A stretch of DNA of 64,000 nucleotides from Rossellomorea marisflavi (GCF_022170785.1 NZ_CP081870.1:794001-858000); one strand, 5' to 3'; positions 25,161 to 35,137 are shown, counted from the stretch's first letter. A program made the numbers and translations. The notes: generated by a model not told the origin, from the letters alone.

Positions 25161-25253
25161 ATGTTGAAGTATGCAGGGTTGATCCTTTTTGGAGGATTAA
25201 TTTCCTTTTTGTTTGGCTGGGCATTATTGTCCTTTTTACAAGTGATCTCTTGA
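25161..25253 (+). CDS. Short hydrophobic ORF (30 aa)
   Basis: ATG 25161 follows GGGGTAGAGG and encodes MLKYAGLILFGGLISFLFGW followed by ALLSFLQVIS, a single membrane segment. It is in the same frame as the MFS gene, separated from its GTG by the TGA and 17 codons. It may be a small membrane partner, a leader peptide or chance. Confidence 0.4.
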   Translation: MLKYAGLILFGGLISFLFGWALLSFLQVIS

Positions 25254-25304
25254 CGATGGGGCTTAGGCACTTTTACGAACGAGAAGGTAGGAAAGGGGTG
25301 CAAT

Positions 25305-26540
25305 GTGAACCAATCGCTGACTAAACAACAAATTCAAGCCTGGAGGATGTCGATCTACTTTATTTTTGCCCTTCCTGGTTTATCCATGGCCACATGGGTA
25401 TCAAGGACACCTGAGATCCGGCATACACTCGGCGCAACGACGGCCGAACTTGGATGGATTATTTTCGGTATGTCTGTTGGGGCCATCATCGGTTTGACGT
25501 GTGCAAGTCATCTTATTGCTAAGAAAGGGGCTCGGTTCTCCATGGTTACAGGAGTAGCCATCAGTGCAATCGGGCTCCTGACCGTCAGTCTGGGTGTTTC
25601 TGTTCTCACCCAAAGCAGCCTCGTCTTCCTCGGACTTGGGATCTTCGGATTTGGCAATGGGATCTGTAATGTGGCGATGAACGTTGAGGGGACAGCGGTC
25701 GAAGGAGCCACCCAAAAGTCTCTCCTGACTGGGTTTCATGCCGCATTTAGTGTCGGAACGTTGGTTGGGGCCATCATTGGATCTGCAGCGATTAAAAGCA
25801 GCATTCCTGTACCAGTGCATCTACCAGGAATCGCTTTCCTCACAGTGGCGGTGATGGGTAGTTTATCCAAGTATGTACCAATTGGTACAGGGAAAGAGGA
25901 TCGTAGCCAACCCAACGCTGTACCGATGGGGTTCAAGGAAAGAATGGCCATTTGGAAGGAACCTAGGACGTTGCTGATCAGTTTGATAGTACTTGGCATG
26001 GCTTTTGCAGAAGGTTCGGCAAATGACTGGCTCCCCATCCTTATGGTGGATGGCTATGATGTAAGTCCTGCCACGGGCTCCTTTGCGTTTGGCCTATTCG
26101 TAGGAGCGATGACAATCGGGAGGATGGTCGGAGGCCGCGTATTGGATCGCTGGGGCAGGGTATTCGTTCTGAGAGTGTCTTCTTTGCTGGCCATTGCAGG
26201 TTTACTGATTGTCATCTTCGGAGGAAATGTACCAATTGCCATGATCGGAATTGTGATGTGGGGACTAGGTGCTGCATTCGGCTTCCCGGTAGGGTTATCG
26301 GCTGCTGGTGATGATCCGCGGGGAGTGGCGGTCAGGGTCAGTGCAGTGGCCTCAGCGGGATATTTTGCCTTCCTGGTCGGACCACCGTTCTTGGGGTTTC
26401 TCGGTGAGAAGATCGGATTACTCCATGCCCTATTTGTGGTGTTGGTGACCGTTACCATTGCGGGAATGTTGGCGCATGCTGCCAAACCTCCGGGAAGGGA
26501 TGACTTGATGCGAAAGCAGGATTCTCTTTGTGAAAAGTGA
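25305..26540 (+). CDS. MFS transporter, YbjJ-like
   Basis: 411 residues from GTG 25305 behind AGGAAAGGGG. Twelve predicted membrane helices, with a family motif between helices 2 and 3 (SHLIAKKGARFSM), a central cytoplasmic loop near 195-215 and a related motif (GGRVLDRWGRVFVL) in the second half. Resembles the YbjJ/fucose-permease branch. Behind a ROK operator and facing a sugar acetyltransferase, a sugar or sugar derivative is the likely cargo, in either direction. Confidence 0.88.
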   Translation: MNQSLTKQQIQAWRMSIYFIFALPGLSMATWVSRTPEIRHTLGATTAELGWIIFGMSVGAIIGLTCASHLIAKKGARFSMVTGVAISAIGLLTVSLGVSVLTQSSLVFLGLGIFGFGNGICNVAMNVEGTAVEGATQKSLLTGFHAAFSVGTLVGAIIGSAAIKSSIPVPVHLPGIAFLTVAVMGSLSKYVPIGTGKEDRSQPNAVPMGFKERMAIWKEPRTLLISLIVLGMAFAEGSANDWLPILMVDGYDVSPATGSFAFGLFVGAMTIGRMVGGRVLDRWGRVFVLRVSSLLAIAGLLIVIFGGNVPIAMIGIVMWGLGAAFGFPVGLSAAGDDPRGVAVRVSAVASAGYFAFLVGPPFLGFLGEKIGLLHALFVVLVTVTIAGMLAHAAKPPGRDDLMRKQDSLCEK

Positions 26541-26567
26541 GGATAGAATGAGACTCATGGAAACAGA

Positions 26568-26702
26568 TTACGAGATCCTTTTCTTCAGTTCATCAAGCTC
26601 TTCCCTAAGCTGCTGATTTTCTTTTTTGATAGTTGATACTTCTGAAACCATGAATGCTACTGCGCTTACTGTAGATAATAAGATAATATCAAAAACACCC
26701 AT
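26568..26702 (-). CDS. 44-residue membrane-anchored coiled-coil protein
   Basis: A small gene on the minus strand, ATG 26702 with GGAGAGG six bases upstream. It encodes MGVFDIILLSTVSAVAFMVS (a membrane segment), then EVSTIKKENQQLREELDELK and KRIS, a heptad coiled coil. The strong site and clean layout support a real gene. It resembles small Bacillus membrane proteins of unknown role. Confidence 0.65.
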   Translation of the reverse strand: MGVFDIILLSTVSAVAFMVSEVSTIKKENQQLREELDELKKRIS

Positions 26703-26804
26703 GCCGATCCTCTCCTTTATGATTATTCGATTCAGGGGATATGATAACAGATATTGGTAATTGGTTCAATGGGTTTTAAGAGCTGTAGAAGATCGAATTT
26801 CAGA

Positions 26805-26843
26805 AAAAGTCGGTTCCCTGTCATCAGGAAATCGACTTTTTTT
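26805..26843 (+). terminator. Terminator-like hairpin
   Basis: AAAAGTCGGTTCCCTG pairs with CAGGAAATCGACTTTT (few mismatches) around TCAT, followed by T. It may end the VOC-MFS transcript. Bases 26703-27000 hold no other gene. Confidence 0.7.
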
Positions 26844-27000
26844 ATACCTTCACATTGTCACGTGCACTTCTATATAAAGAAGGGGAAAGGGACCATAAGT
26901 TGGAAAACGTCAAGGTTTAGACACAAACAGCAGGGCGAATAACGGTAAATAAGTAGTATTCTAGTATCGTTTGAGAGAATTGTATAAAAGGGGAATGGAA

Positions 27001-27972
27001 ATGAAGAAAGCAGCATGCTTACTGATTTCACTAGTCATAATGACGCTTGCGGCCTGTGCACCGGAGCAAGATCAATCGTCAGCAAAAGAGGATACGAAAC
27101 AAGTAAGCGAACAGAAAGCAGATGAAAGCAAAAAAGACAACGCTAAAAATGAAGTGCCTGAAGCAAAGGAATCCAAGGATGAACCAGAAAAACGTGCCAG
27201 CGAGCCTGCCACCACGGCTTCTGCTACAAGCATCAAAGGGGACATTGACTACAGCGACTATAAACTGATCGAAGTGGATGGCGGGGACCGGTCCGGTGAT
27301 CGTGAGCCCAATGTCCGTGTGGATATCGGATTCGGTGACAGGGAATACTGGGCGTTCACGAATGAGTACGGTCAGCTGATTCGGGTAGAGGCGAAGAAAA
27401 TCATTCTTCAGGATGATAAAACGGAGCCGGTCAAGTCGTCGGGCAGGTATTATTACGATGAAGCCAATGTTCCAGGTACGGAGCGTTCCTACCTCGACCA
27501 GGGGCATGTGATCGCCGACTCACTGGGCGGAGTGTCCAATGCCTATAACATCACCCCGCAGGACAGCACTCTCAATCGTCACGGAGATCAAGCCTACATG
27601 GAAAAGGTGATCCGAGATGCCGGAGGAGTGACGGACTTTGTCGCCAAAATCAGCTATCCTGATACCGAAACGCAAATTCCTGATCATTACACGTATACAT
27701 ACATTATGAAGGGACGGACCGTGACGGATGACTTCGATAACGTGAACCCGGATGACGTAAATGCACGTGCAGAAGCCGAGCCTGAAGCGGCTCCGGAGGC
27801 TCCCGCAACTCAGGAGACTACTCACGATATCAGTAAGGTGGATACGGATCACAACGGCAGGGTGACGATCGCAGAGGCAAAAGCGGCCGGATTCAAGATG
27901 CCGATCACAAGTGATTCATGGCTCTATGAATATATGGATGACCGCGATGGTGATGGAATGGTCGGGGAATAA
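27001..27972 (+). CDS. Secreted DNA/RNA non-specific endonuclease lipoprotein with EF-hand-like end
   Basis: 323 residues from ATG 27001. A lipobox LAAC gives Cys19, then a 50-residue Lys/Glu-rich linker. Residues 80-240 form an Endonuclease_NS_2-type domain: DQGHVIADSLGG with His169, then YNITPQDSTLNRHGDQAYME carrying the metal-binding Asn. After an Ala/Glu/Pro linker come two calcium-binding-like loops, DTDHNGRVTIAE at about 281 and a shorter one in YMDDRDGDGMVGE at the very end. Anchored outside the cell, it would degrade external DNA or RNA for competence, nutrition or defence. Alone with its own terminator. Confidence 0.85.
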   Translation: MKKAACLLISLVIMTLAACAPEQDQSSAKEDTKQVSEQKADESKKDNAKNEVPEAKESKDEPEKRASEPATTASATSIKGDIDYSDYKLIEVDGGDRSGDREPNVRVDIGFGDREYWAFTNEYGQLIRVEAKKIILQDDKTEPVKSSGRYYYDEANVPGTERSYLDQGHVIADSLGGVSNAYNITPQDSTLNRHGDQAYMEKVIRDAGGVTDFVAKISYPDTETQIPDHYTYTYIMKGRTVTDDFDNVNPDDVNARAEAEPEAAPEAPATQETTHDISKVDTDHNGRVTIAEAKAAGFKMPITSDSWLYEYMDDRDGDGMVGE

Positions 27973-27986
27973 AGAAGAATGACAGG

Positions 27987-28016
27987 TTAACCGATATATT
28001 CGGTTGGCCTTTTTTA
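27987..28016 (+). terminator. Rho-independent terminator
   Basis: AACCGA and TCGGTT, extended by AGG/CCT, then six T, directly after the endonuclease gene. Confidence 0.75.
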
Positions 28017-28324
28017 ATGTGGAAACACAAAAAGCCCCCTTTGCATAAACAAAGGGGTGAAAAGGGGGTCAATGACAAATTGTCTCCTCCATCATACAAT
28101 GGCTGAGATTGATTTACAACTTTAAAGTGGCAAAGTTCTGAATATTTATTATAAATCATTTATATTTTTACATATTGGAAGTATATGACACCATCTGGAT
28201 TCTCCCTCCCAATTGTAGTAAGATTAACTGCATTTCGGTTGCGGGCGATTCTAGCCTACACACAAAGAACATATGAGACTCGTATACTTGCAAAAACATC
28301 ATCATCAGCTACACGGGAGGTTTT
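28017..28324. other. Upstream region of the TCS-dlt unit
   Basis: Contains an inverted repeat CCCCTTTG/CAAAGGGG at 28036-28057 with GCTTTTTG after it on the minus strand. The following 250 bases before the kinase gene are AT-rich with no gene. I could not single out a convincing promoter. Confidence 0.4.
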
Positions 28325-30082
28325 ATGAAGCGTAAAGGAATTACATTGAAACTATTTCTACTGACGGTTGTCGTGTTCATGTGCTTTTACGGCATGATCA
28401 TTTTGGCGCATATGCTCTTTTTTCAGGATTTTTATCAGAAGTACAAGATCAAGGGTGTGGAGTCCGCACTGGAGAGGTTCTCGGAGCATTATGTGAATGA
28501 GGATTGGGGCTCGCATAGGGCGTCACGGGAAGCCGTGAAGTTCATGTCGGAGAATAAGAGTCAGCTGACCATCGTGGACACGGATGGGGATTTGACGTTG
28601 AATGACCCGTATCATATCACGCTGAAACAAAAAGACGGGACGCTTGTGGTCGTGTCGCTGTCGTTCTTCATGAATACATATGGGCAGGAATTGAAGGCGG
28701 CTGCAATCGACAAAGGGAGCACGTTGACGGTGTGGGGAGCACTGGATCAGGAACAAAAGGATGCTCCTACGGTGATGTATCCCTTCCAGATTACCCAAAA
28801 GGGTTACCCGTCGATCGGGGAGGACGTGGATGCCTCCTATGCGGATAAGGTGACGGGGGAAGTGGTGGAACGGGTCCTGCCCCGGTCGAAGGCGTGGAAC
28901 ACCCAGCAGGGTCTGCTATTCGATGCGTTGAATGAATTATTCCCTTTGAAGCCGGCGCAGGAAAAGAAGGTCAAGGACATGAAGCTTCAGAAGATCGATT
29001 GGACGGAGCCGTGGAGCGGGACGCATAACATGGTCATCATCGATCCGGTGAAAACGAAAGCAGGGGAGACCGAATACCTCGTGTCCGTGACGTCCCTGCA
29101 GGAAGTACAGGACACGAACAATGCCCTGCAGCTCTTCTACTTGTATCTGGGGATCGGCGGGCTCTTCCTCATTATCATTCTATCGTTCTTCTTCTCGCGG
29201 TTGGTCAGCAAACCCCTGATCAAGCTGGACAAGATGGCGAAGCGGATGGTCAAACTGGATTTCACTGTCGATTCCCCCGTCCGTCAGAAAGATGAGATCG
29301 GGAATCTGTCCAACAGCATGCTGCTCATGGCGAGGAATCTCGATCAGGCGTTGAAGGAGCTCGAGGAGAAGAACGTCCAGCTCCTTGCCGATATGGAGCA
29401 GAAGAATGAGATGGAGAAGGTCCAACAGGACTTCTTCGCGAATGCCTCCCATGAGCTGAAGACGCCCCTCAGCATCATCAAGAGTTTTGCGGAGGGACTG
29501 AAGGATGGCATAGGGTCGAACAAGCAGGATCATTATTTCGAGGTCATCGTCGAAGAGGCGGAGAAGATGGAGGGGCTGCTGACGGACATGCTCGACCTGG
29601 CCAAATTGGAGGCAAGGACCATCAAGCTGCGGAAGACTTCCTTCCTATTGAGTGACCTGATCGATAAAGCTTCGAATAAATTGGTCTATTCCCTGAAGGA
29701 AAAAGATCTCGACGTCGTCATCGGCTCCACCAAGGAGCTGCCGATCGTGGCCGATTATGGCTGGATGGAGAAGGTGATGCTGAACTTCCTGGTGAATTCC
29801 ATCCGCCATGCGGAGAAGGGAAGCACCATCTCCATTGATATAGAGAGCGATGACCACGACACGACCTTCATCCTCCGGAACAGGGGCGACAACATCCCTG
29901 AAGACACGCTCGATCATATCTGGAAGCGGTTCTACCGTGGGGAGCTGTCACGCAGCCGCCAAACGGGCGGGACGGGACTCGGGCTGTCGATCGCACAGCA
30001 GATCCTCGATATGCACCACTGTGAGTACAGGGTAGAGAACCTCGAGGATGGAGTCCAATTTACTATACTATTTACAAATTAA
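28325..30082 (+). CDS. Sensor histidine kinase upstream of dlt
   Basis: 585 residues. Membrane helices at 9-31 and 270-291 enclose an outside sensor domain of about 235 residues. HAMP follows (RLVSKPLIKLDKMAKRMVKL), then HisKA with His376 in FFANASHELKTPLSIIKSFA, and an HATPase with N, G1 and G2 boxes (MLNFLVNSIRHAEKGS, GGTGLGLSIAQQILDMH). It forms one transcription unit with the regulator and dltXABCD, so it probably senses envelope or cationic peptide stress and adjusts D-alanylation. Confidence 0.9.
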   Translation: MKRKGITLKLFLLTVVVFMCFYGMIILAHMLFFQDFYQKYKIKGVESALERFSEHYVNEDWGSHRASREAVKFMSENKSQLTIVDTDGDLTLNDPYHITLKQKDGTLVVVSLSFFMNTYGQELKAAAIDKGSTLTVWGALDQEQKDAPTVMYPFQITQKGYPSIGEDVDASYADKVTGEVVERVLPRSKAWNTQQGLLFDALNELFPLKPAQEKKVKDMKLQKIDWTEPWSGTHNMVIIDPVKTKAGETEYLVSVTSLQEVQDTNNALQLFYLYLGIGGLFLIIILSFFFSRLVSKPLIKLDKMAKRMVKLDFTVDSPVRQKDEIGNLSNSMLLMARNLDQALKELEEKNVQLLADMEQKNEMEKVQQDFFANASHELKTPLSIIKSFAEGLKDGIGSNKQDHYFEVIVEEAEKMEGLLTDMLDLAKLEARTIKLRKTSFLLSDLIDKASNKLVYSLKEKDLDVVIGSTKELPIVADYGWMEKVMLNFLVNSIRHAEKGSTISIDIESDDHDTTFILRNRGDNIPEDTLDHIWKRFYRGELSRSRQTGGTGLGLSIAQQILDMHHCEYRVENLEDGVQFTILFTN

Positions 30083-30155
30083 AGGCAAAAGGACACACAA
30101 AAGACATACGACCCTTTTACACTAATCGAAGAATCAGGCTGGAGGAACGAAGAAA

Positions 30156-30842
30156 ATGGGTAAAACAGTTTTGCTTGTGGAAGATGAAGCGAGGATCAGA
30201 GAGATCATTTCGGACTATTTCATCCAGGATGGCTGGGAGGTCCACGAAGCAGAGGATGGCGATGAGGCGCTGGAGATGCTGGATTCCATCTCTCCGGACC
30301 TCCTCATCCTGGACGTGATGATGCCGAAGGTGAATGGATTCGAGGTGTGCCGCCGTGTACGCCTCAAGTCGGGTGTCCCCATCATCCTGCTGACCGCGAA
30401 GGGGGCCGACAGTGACAAAATTCACGGATTTGAGCTCGGGGCGGATGAGTACGTGACGAAGCCTTTCAGTCCGCGGGTACTGGTGGCACGGGCGAATTCC
30501 CTCATGAAGCGGGTGAAGGAAAGCTATCTGCCGAACGGCCATATGATCGGATTCGGTTCTGCACTCCTGAATACGCTGGCACGCCGTCTGGAAGTGGACG
30601 GGGCCGAAGTGGACCTCACGCCGAAAGAATATGATCTCCTGCTCTTGCTCATCGAGAACAAGAACATTGTGCTATCCAGGGATACGATCCTCGACCGGGT
30701 GTGGGGCATGGACTTCGACGGAGACAGCCGTGTCGTCGACACCCACGTCCGGAAGCTGAGGAGCAAGCTCGGGACGGAATCCCACTATATCCGCACCGTC
30801 ATCCGGACGGGATACAAATTCGAAGGAGACAAGCATGGATAA
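30156..30842 (+). CDS. OmpR/PhoB-type response regulator upstream of dlt
   Basis: 228 residues. Receiver with phospho-acceptor Asp53 (LLILDVMMPKVNG), switch Thr in ILLTAKGAD and Lys in EYVTKPFSP; winged HTH from about 130 (DLTPKEYDLLLLLIENKNIV, then VVDTHVRKLRSKLG). It lies 73 bases after the kinase gene and overlaps dltX by eight bases, so it is coupled to the dlt genes. It resembles DltR of streptococci in function by context. Confidence 0.92.
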   Translation: MGKTVLLVEDEARIREIISDYFIQDGWEVHEAEDGDEALEMLDSISPDLLILDVMMPKVNGFEVCRRVRLKSGVPIILLTAKGADSDKIHGFELGADEYVTKPFSPRVLVARANSLMKRVKESYLPNGHMIGFGSALLNTLARRLEVDGAEVDLTPKEYDLLLLLIENKNIVLSRDTILDRVWGMDFDGDSRVVDTHVRKLRSKLGTESHYIRTVIRTGYKFEGDKHG

Positions 30843-30981
30843 ATTAAGCCGTTTCTACCAACGGATCGCCGTGAGATGGGTCGTGCACACGACATTCTAC
30901 TTGGCGATCCTGCTAATCTTATTCTTTTTATACAGCTTCCACAGTGCCAATACCGGAAGCTATATTTACAATGATTTTTAA
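30835..30981 (+). CDS. dltX: DltX, teichoic acid D-alanylation small protein
   Basis: 48 residues. MDKLSRFYQRIAVRWVVHTT precedes a single membrane helix (FYLAILLILFFLYSF), and the end is SANTGSYIYNDF with the carboxy-terminal Tyr/Phe motif typical of DltX. It overlaps the regulator gene and lies 21 bases before dltA. DltX works with DltB and DltD in moving D-alanine to lipoteichoic acid outside the membrane. Confidence 0.88.
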   Translation: MDKLSRFYQRIAVRWVVHTTFYLAILLILFFLYSFHSANTGSYIYNDF

Positions 30982-31002
30982 CGTGGAGAAGGGAATCGAA
31001 CT

Positions 31003-32508
31003 ATGGACTTTTTGTTAGACATTCAAGAGCATGCAACACAATCACCGGAACAGCAGGCCTTCACAGCGAATGGGCAGGCACTATCGTACGGGGAGCTTTG
31101 GGAACGATCCGATCAACTCGCTTCTTATCTACTGGACGCCTATATCCTTCCGCGTCAGACCCCGATCGTCGTCTACGGACATATGGAGCCGGGTATGCCC
31201 GTCGCCTTCCTGGGAAGCGTCAAGGCAGGTTTCCCGTACATTCCCATTGACACTTCCATCCCGGATGAGCGGGTCCGGTCCATCATCGAGAACTCGGGCG
31301 CCGGACTGATCATCAACGTGTCGGATCAACCCATCCCGTTTGCCACCGTTCCCGTACTGGCATTGGACGCGTTCGATTGGAACGAAGCGACGAGCGTGAC
31401 GCCCGGGACGTGGGTCAAAGACGATGAAGTGTATTACATCATCTACACATCAGGGAGCACAGGGAATCCAAAAGGGGTCCAGATCACGGGCGGCAACCTG
31501 CAGAGCTTCGTGGACTGGTTGAAGGGTGACTTCCCGATCGGGGAGCGCAAAGTCTTCCTCAATCAGGCACCGTTCTCCTTCGACCTCTCCGTCATGGACC
31601 TGTATCCTGCGCTCGTGACGGGCGGGACCCTATTTGCCCTCCCGAAATCTTGCGTCGACAAGCCGAAAGTGATGTTTGAAACTCTTGAAGCATCCGGCGT
31701 CCAGGTGTGGACCTCGACCCCTTCGTTCATGCAGATGTGCCTGATGGACCCAGGGTTCGATGAAGCGAAGATGCCAAACGTCGAGCTTTTCCAGTTCTGC
31801 GGGGAAACCCTGCCGGTATCGGTGGCGAAGGAGCTCCGCACACGTTTCCCGAAGGCCGTCATCTTTAATACATATGGGCCGACGGAAGCAACGGTCGCCG
31901 TCACCTCGGTCGAGATCACGGACCGTATTCTGGCTGATCACGGATCGCTGCCGGTCGGGTACAGTAAATCCGATACCCGAATCCTCATCCTGAATGAACA
32001 AGGAGAGCCTGTAGCGGACGGGGGAGCAGGGGAAATCATCATCGCCGGTCCGAGCGTGAGCAAGGGATACCTCGGTGCGCCCCATCTGACGGAGAAGTCG
32101 TTCTTTTCGTATCAGGGAACGTGGGCTTATCGCACAGGCGATGCCGGTTATGCCCGTGAAGGCTGCATCTTCTACCAGGGACGTCTCGATTTCCAGATCA
32201 AGCTGCACGGATACCGCATGGAGCTTGAGGAAATCGAATTCCAGATCAATCAGTGTCCATACGTGCAATCGACGGTCGTCCTCCCTCACCAGAATGGGGA
32301 AAAGATCGATTATCTCGTGGCCACGATTATCCCGGGGGATCATCCATTCGAGAAGGAGCATCACCTTACGTCGTTCATCCGCAAGGAGCTACAGAAGACG
32401 CTGCCTTCTTATATGGTCCCGCGTAAGTTCATCTACAAAGGGAGCCTGCCGATCACGACGAATGGGAAACTCGACCGCAAGCGCATCAAGGATGAGGTTC
32501 TTGCATGA
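31003..32508 (+). CDS. dltA: DltA, D-alanine--carrier protein ligase
   Basis: 501 residues, the usual length. Adenylation enzyme with [20 protein letters not shown] (ATP loop), [25 protein letters not shown] and [20 protein letters not shown], and the late catalytic Lys in NGKLDRK. It activates D-alanine with ATP and loads it on the DltC carrier. Overlaps dltB by four bases. Confidence 0.96.
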   Translation: MDFLLDIQEHATQSPEQQAFTANGQALSYGELWERSDQLASYLLDAYILPRQTPIVVYGHMEPGMPVAFLGSVKAGFPYIPIDTSIPDERVRSIIENSGAGLIINVSDQPIPFATVPVLALDAFDWNEATSVTPGTWVKDDEVYYIIYTSGSTGNPKGVQITGGNLQSFVDWLKGDFPIGERKVFLNQAPFSFDLSVMDLYPALVTGGTLFALPKSCVDKPKVMFETLEASGVQVWTSTPSFMQMCLMDPGFDEAKMPNVELFQFCGETLPVSVAKELRTRFPKAVIFNTYGPTEATVAVTSVEITDRILADHGSLPVGYSKSDTRILILNEQGEPVADGGAGEIIIAGPSVSKGYLGAPHLTEKSFFSYQGTWAYRTGDAGYAREGCIFYQGRLDFQIKLHGYRMELEEIEFQINQCPYVQSTVVLPHQNGEKIDYLVATIIPGDHPFEKEHHLTSFIRKELQKTLPSYMVPRKFIYKGSLPITTNGKLDRKRIKDEVLA

Positions 32509-33662
32509 CAGTATATGGCTCGTTTCTATTCTTCATCATCATCGGAATCCTGCTGTTGCCGACGATCATCCTCGGCCTCAGGGGGAAGAGCTTCCGTGTC
32601 TATAACCTGATCATCTCGGTGGTCATCCTGTCCCTGATCTTCTCGGGGGAGGCGAGAGGGTTCGCGACCTTGATCGCCTTCACCGTGTTCCAGGTGCTCT
32701 TGATCAAAGGGTATATGGCGTACCGCTCGAAGCGGAATGCAGGAGGCGTCTTCTATCTCATGGTGGCGCTATCCCTCCTGCCCCTGATCCTATCCAAGGT
32801 GCTTCCGTTTCTAGCCTTCGATAACTGGGCCACATTCCTCGGGATCTCTTACCTGACGTTCAAAGCCGTCCAGGTGGTCATCGAAATCCGGGACGGCCTG
32901 ATCAAGGAGCAGCCGCCGGTCTACCGGATCGCCTATTTCATGCTGTTCTACCCATCGCTCTCCTCGGGACCGATCGACCGGTACCGGAGATTCGAGAAAG
33001 ATGAGGGGACTGTATGGGATGCGAAGGACTATCAATCCCTTCTGTACTCGGGATTACATAAGATTTTCATTGGGTTCCTCTATAAGTTCATCATCGGATA
33101 TGCGATCAATACCTATTTCATCATGAATCTGCCGTATATGACGTCGAACAAGATCCTGTATAACCTGCTCTATATGTACGGCTACAGCATGTACCTGTTC
33201 TTCGATTTCGCCGGGTATACGGCGTTTGCCGTCGGGATCAGCTACATGATGGGCATCCGGACCCCGGAGAACTTCAACAAGCCGTTCCTGAGCCGGAACA
33301 TCAAGGATTTCTGGAACCGGTGGCATATGACCCTGTCCTTCTGGTTCAGGGATTATGTGTTCATGCGCTTCATGTTCCTCATGAAGAAGAAGCGCTGGAT
33401 CAAGAACAAGATGCTGCTGTCGAATCTCGGCTACATCCTGCTGTTCACCCTCATGGGGGTGTGGCATGGCCTTGCGATCCAGTACATCGTCTACGGACTC
33501 TATCATGCGGCCGTCATGGTCAGCTATAACTTTTTCGAGAAATGGAACAAGAAGCATAAGAAGTGGCCGGCGAACCGGTTCACGACCGTCGTATCCATTG
33601 TGATCACCTTCCATGTGATCTGCTTCGGATTCTATCTATTCTCAGGACAACCATTCCACTAG
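32505..33662 (+). CDS. dltB: DltB, MBOAT-type D-alanyl transfer protein
   Basis: 385 residues and about 11 membrane helices. MBOAT signature with the conserved His in [18 protein letters not shown], and [20 protein letters not shown]. It passes D-alanine from DltC across the membrane. Coupled to dltA by an ATGA overlap and followed closely by dltC. Confidence 0.96.
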   Translation: MTVYGSFLFFIIIGILLLPTIILGLRGKSFRVYNLIISVVILSLIFSGEARGFATLIAFTVFQVLLIKGYMAYRSKRNAGGVFYLMVALSLLPLILSKVLPFLAFDNWATFLGISYLTFKAVQVVIEIRDGLIKEQPPVYRIAYFMLFYPSLSSGPIDRYRRFEKDEGTVWDAKDYQSLLYSGLHKIFIGFLYKFIIGYAINTYFIMNLPYMTSNKILYNLLYMYGYSMYLFFDFAGYTAFAVGISYMMGIRTPENFNKPFLSRNIKDFWNRWHMTLSFWFRDYVFMRFMFLMKKKRWIKNKMLLSNLGYILLFTLMGVWHGLAIQYIVYGLYHAAVMVSYNFFEKWNKKHKKWPANRFTTVVSIVITFHVICFGFYLFSGQPFH

Positions 33663-33676
33663 GAGGAAATACGAAT

Positions 33677-33913
33677 ATGAATTTTGAACAAGAAGTGTTA
33701 GACATACTTGCAGAGGTTTGCCAGGAGGAGTCGGTAAAAGAAACCCCGGATATGGACCTGTTTGAAGAGGGTCTGCTCGATTCATTCGGCACCGTGGAAA
33801 TGCTCGTCGAATTCGAAGACAGGCTCGGGATCCTCGTCCCGATCACGGAGTTTGACCGTGACGTATGGAACACGCCAAATGCGATCATCAAGCAGCTGAA
33901 GAATCTGAAATGA
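33677..33913 (+). CDS. dltC: DltC, D-alanyl carrier protein
   Basis: 78 residues from ATG 33677 with AGGAGG upstream; the frame opens earlier but this start gives the standard length. The phosphopantetheine Ser36 lies in EGLLDSFGTVEMLVEFE. Carries D-alanine as a thioester. Overlaps dltD by four bases. Confidence 0.96.
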   Translation: MNFEQEVLDILAEVCQEESVKETPDMDLFEEGLLDSFGTVEMLVEFEDRLGILVPITEFDRDVWNTPNAIIKQLKNLK

Positions 33914-35097
33914 AGAAAAAGCGACACGTCTTCGGCCCGATGATCCTCGCATTCGTGCTGTTCATCGGCATGCTATCGGTCCCGAATAAGTGGCTCGTGA
34001 AGCTGATGCCAGGCGGCCGGCTCGATGAGGCAGCGAATTCCCTGAACTCGAACATGTTTGCCGGGACCTTCATGCAGGATGAGATGCTTGAGGACCCTAC
34101 ATATCTACCGATCTATGGATCTTCCGAATTCTCGCGATGGGACCGGTACCACCCCTCGAACTATTTCAAGGTGAATGATGCCGGCTTCAAGCCGTTCCTC
34201 GTCGGAAAAGGGGGCACCACCTCCATCATCCACGCCATCAACCTGGCGAGTCACGCCAATCAGCTCCAACAGAAGCAGATGGTGATCATCGTCTCGCCTC
34301 AATGGTTCGTGAAGAACGGGACCGATGAAAATCACTTCGCCCCGAACTATTCAGCCCTGCAGGCCATGGACCTCCCGTCCAATTCCATCATCGATGAAGA
34401 CACGAAAACGAAGCTGATGAAGCGGATGATGTCCTACAATACGGTGAAGAACGATACGCTCGTGTATGAACTGTACGATGCATATCTTCATGATAAAACC
34501 GCTACATACCGCGGGCTGTCAGCCGCGTCGAACCTGTACGGCAAGGTGCTGGAGAAAAAGGATCTGTACTATTCCTTGTTCACGATTTCATCGGCCCAGC
34601 GCAATGCCTCGAACAAGGTCGAAGGTCAATCGTGGGAATCCCTCATGAAGATGGCCGACCGTACAGGTGAGCGCCACACGCAACACAGCCGGTTCAACAT
34701 CGACGACAAGGTATACAAAAAGCAAGCCCGTGAGATCGCGGCCAAAAAAGGCAAGAACAAGGATCACTCCTACGGGGTATCCAAGGAGTATGATGACTTC
34801 CAACTGCTCATGGACGTATTGAAACAATCGAAAGCCGAACCGCTCTTCGTCATCCTGCCCGTAAACGGCGAGTACTACGATTACACAGGCTTCCCGAAGA
34901 AGGGGAGAGACGACTACTACAAGCGGATCACCGCGCAAATTGTAGATAATGGCTTCGCGTATACAGACTACTCCGATCACGAATATGACCCGTATTTCCT
35001 GAAGGATACGATCCACATTGCGTGGAAGGGGTGGGTGTATCTGGACCGGGATATCGATTCGTTTGTGAAGACGGGGAAGGCGTTTGAGGAAGAGTAG
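33910..35097 (+). CDS. dltD: DltD, D-alanyl-lipoteichoic acid transfer protein
   Basis: 395 residues. One membrane helix (FGPMILAFVLFIGMLSV) then an outside domain with PIYGSSEFSRWDRYHPSNYF, the Ser region of the SGNH-like fold, and the closing block DTIHIAWKGWVYLDRDIDSF with the acidic-His pair. Works with DltB outside the membrane. Last gene of the unit. Confidence 0.95.
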   Translation: MKKKRHVFGPMILAFVLFIGMLSVPNKWLVKLMPGGRLDEAANSLNSNMFAGTFMQDEMLEDPTYLPIYGSSEFSRWDRYHPSNYFKVNDAGFKPFLVGKGGTTSIIHAINLASHANQLQQKQMVIIVSPQWFVKNGTDENHFAPNYSALQAMDLPSNSIIDEDTKTKLMKRMMSYNTVKNDTLVYELYDAYLHDKTATYRGLSAASNLYGKVLEKKDLYYSLFTISSAQRNASNKVEGQSWESLMKMADRTGERHTQHSRFNIDDKVYKKQAREIAAKKGKNKDHSYGVSKEYDDFQLLMDVLKQSKAEPLFVILPVNGEYYDYTGFPKKGRDDYYKRITAQIVDNGFAYTDYSDHEYDPYFLKDTIHIAWKGWVYLDRDIDSFVKTGKAFEEE

Positions 35098-35110
35098 GGA
35101 ATGAGGGAAA

Positions 35111-35137
35111 GGCAGCCGGTGGATTGGCTGCCTTTTT
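35111..35137 (+). terminator. Terminator of the dlt unit
   Basis: GGCAGCC pairs with GGCTGCC across eight bases, followed by TTTTT. Confidence 0.85.

Noticed and set aside
27905..28159. 84-codon minus-strand frame after the endonuclease
   Set aside because: It runs through a terminator and the 3-prime end of the endonuclease gene and has no supporting site.
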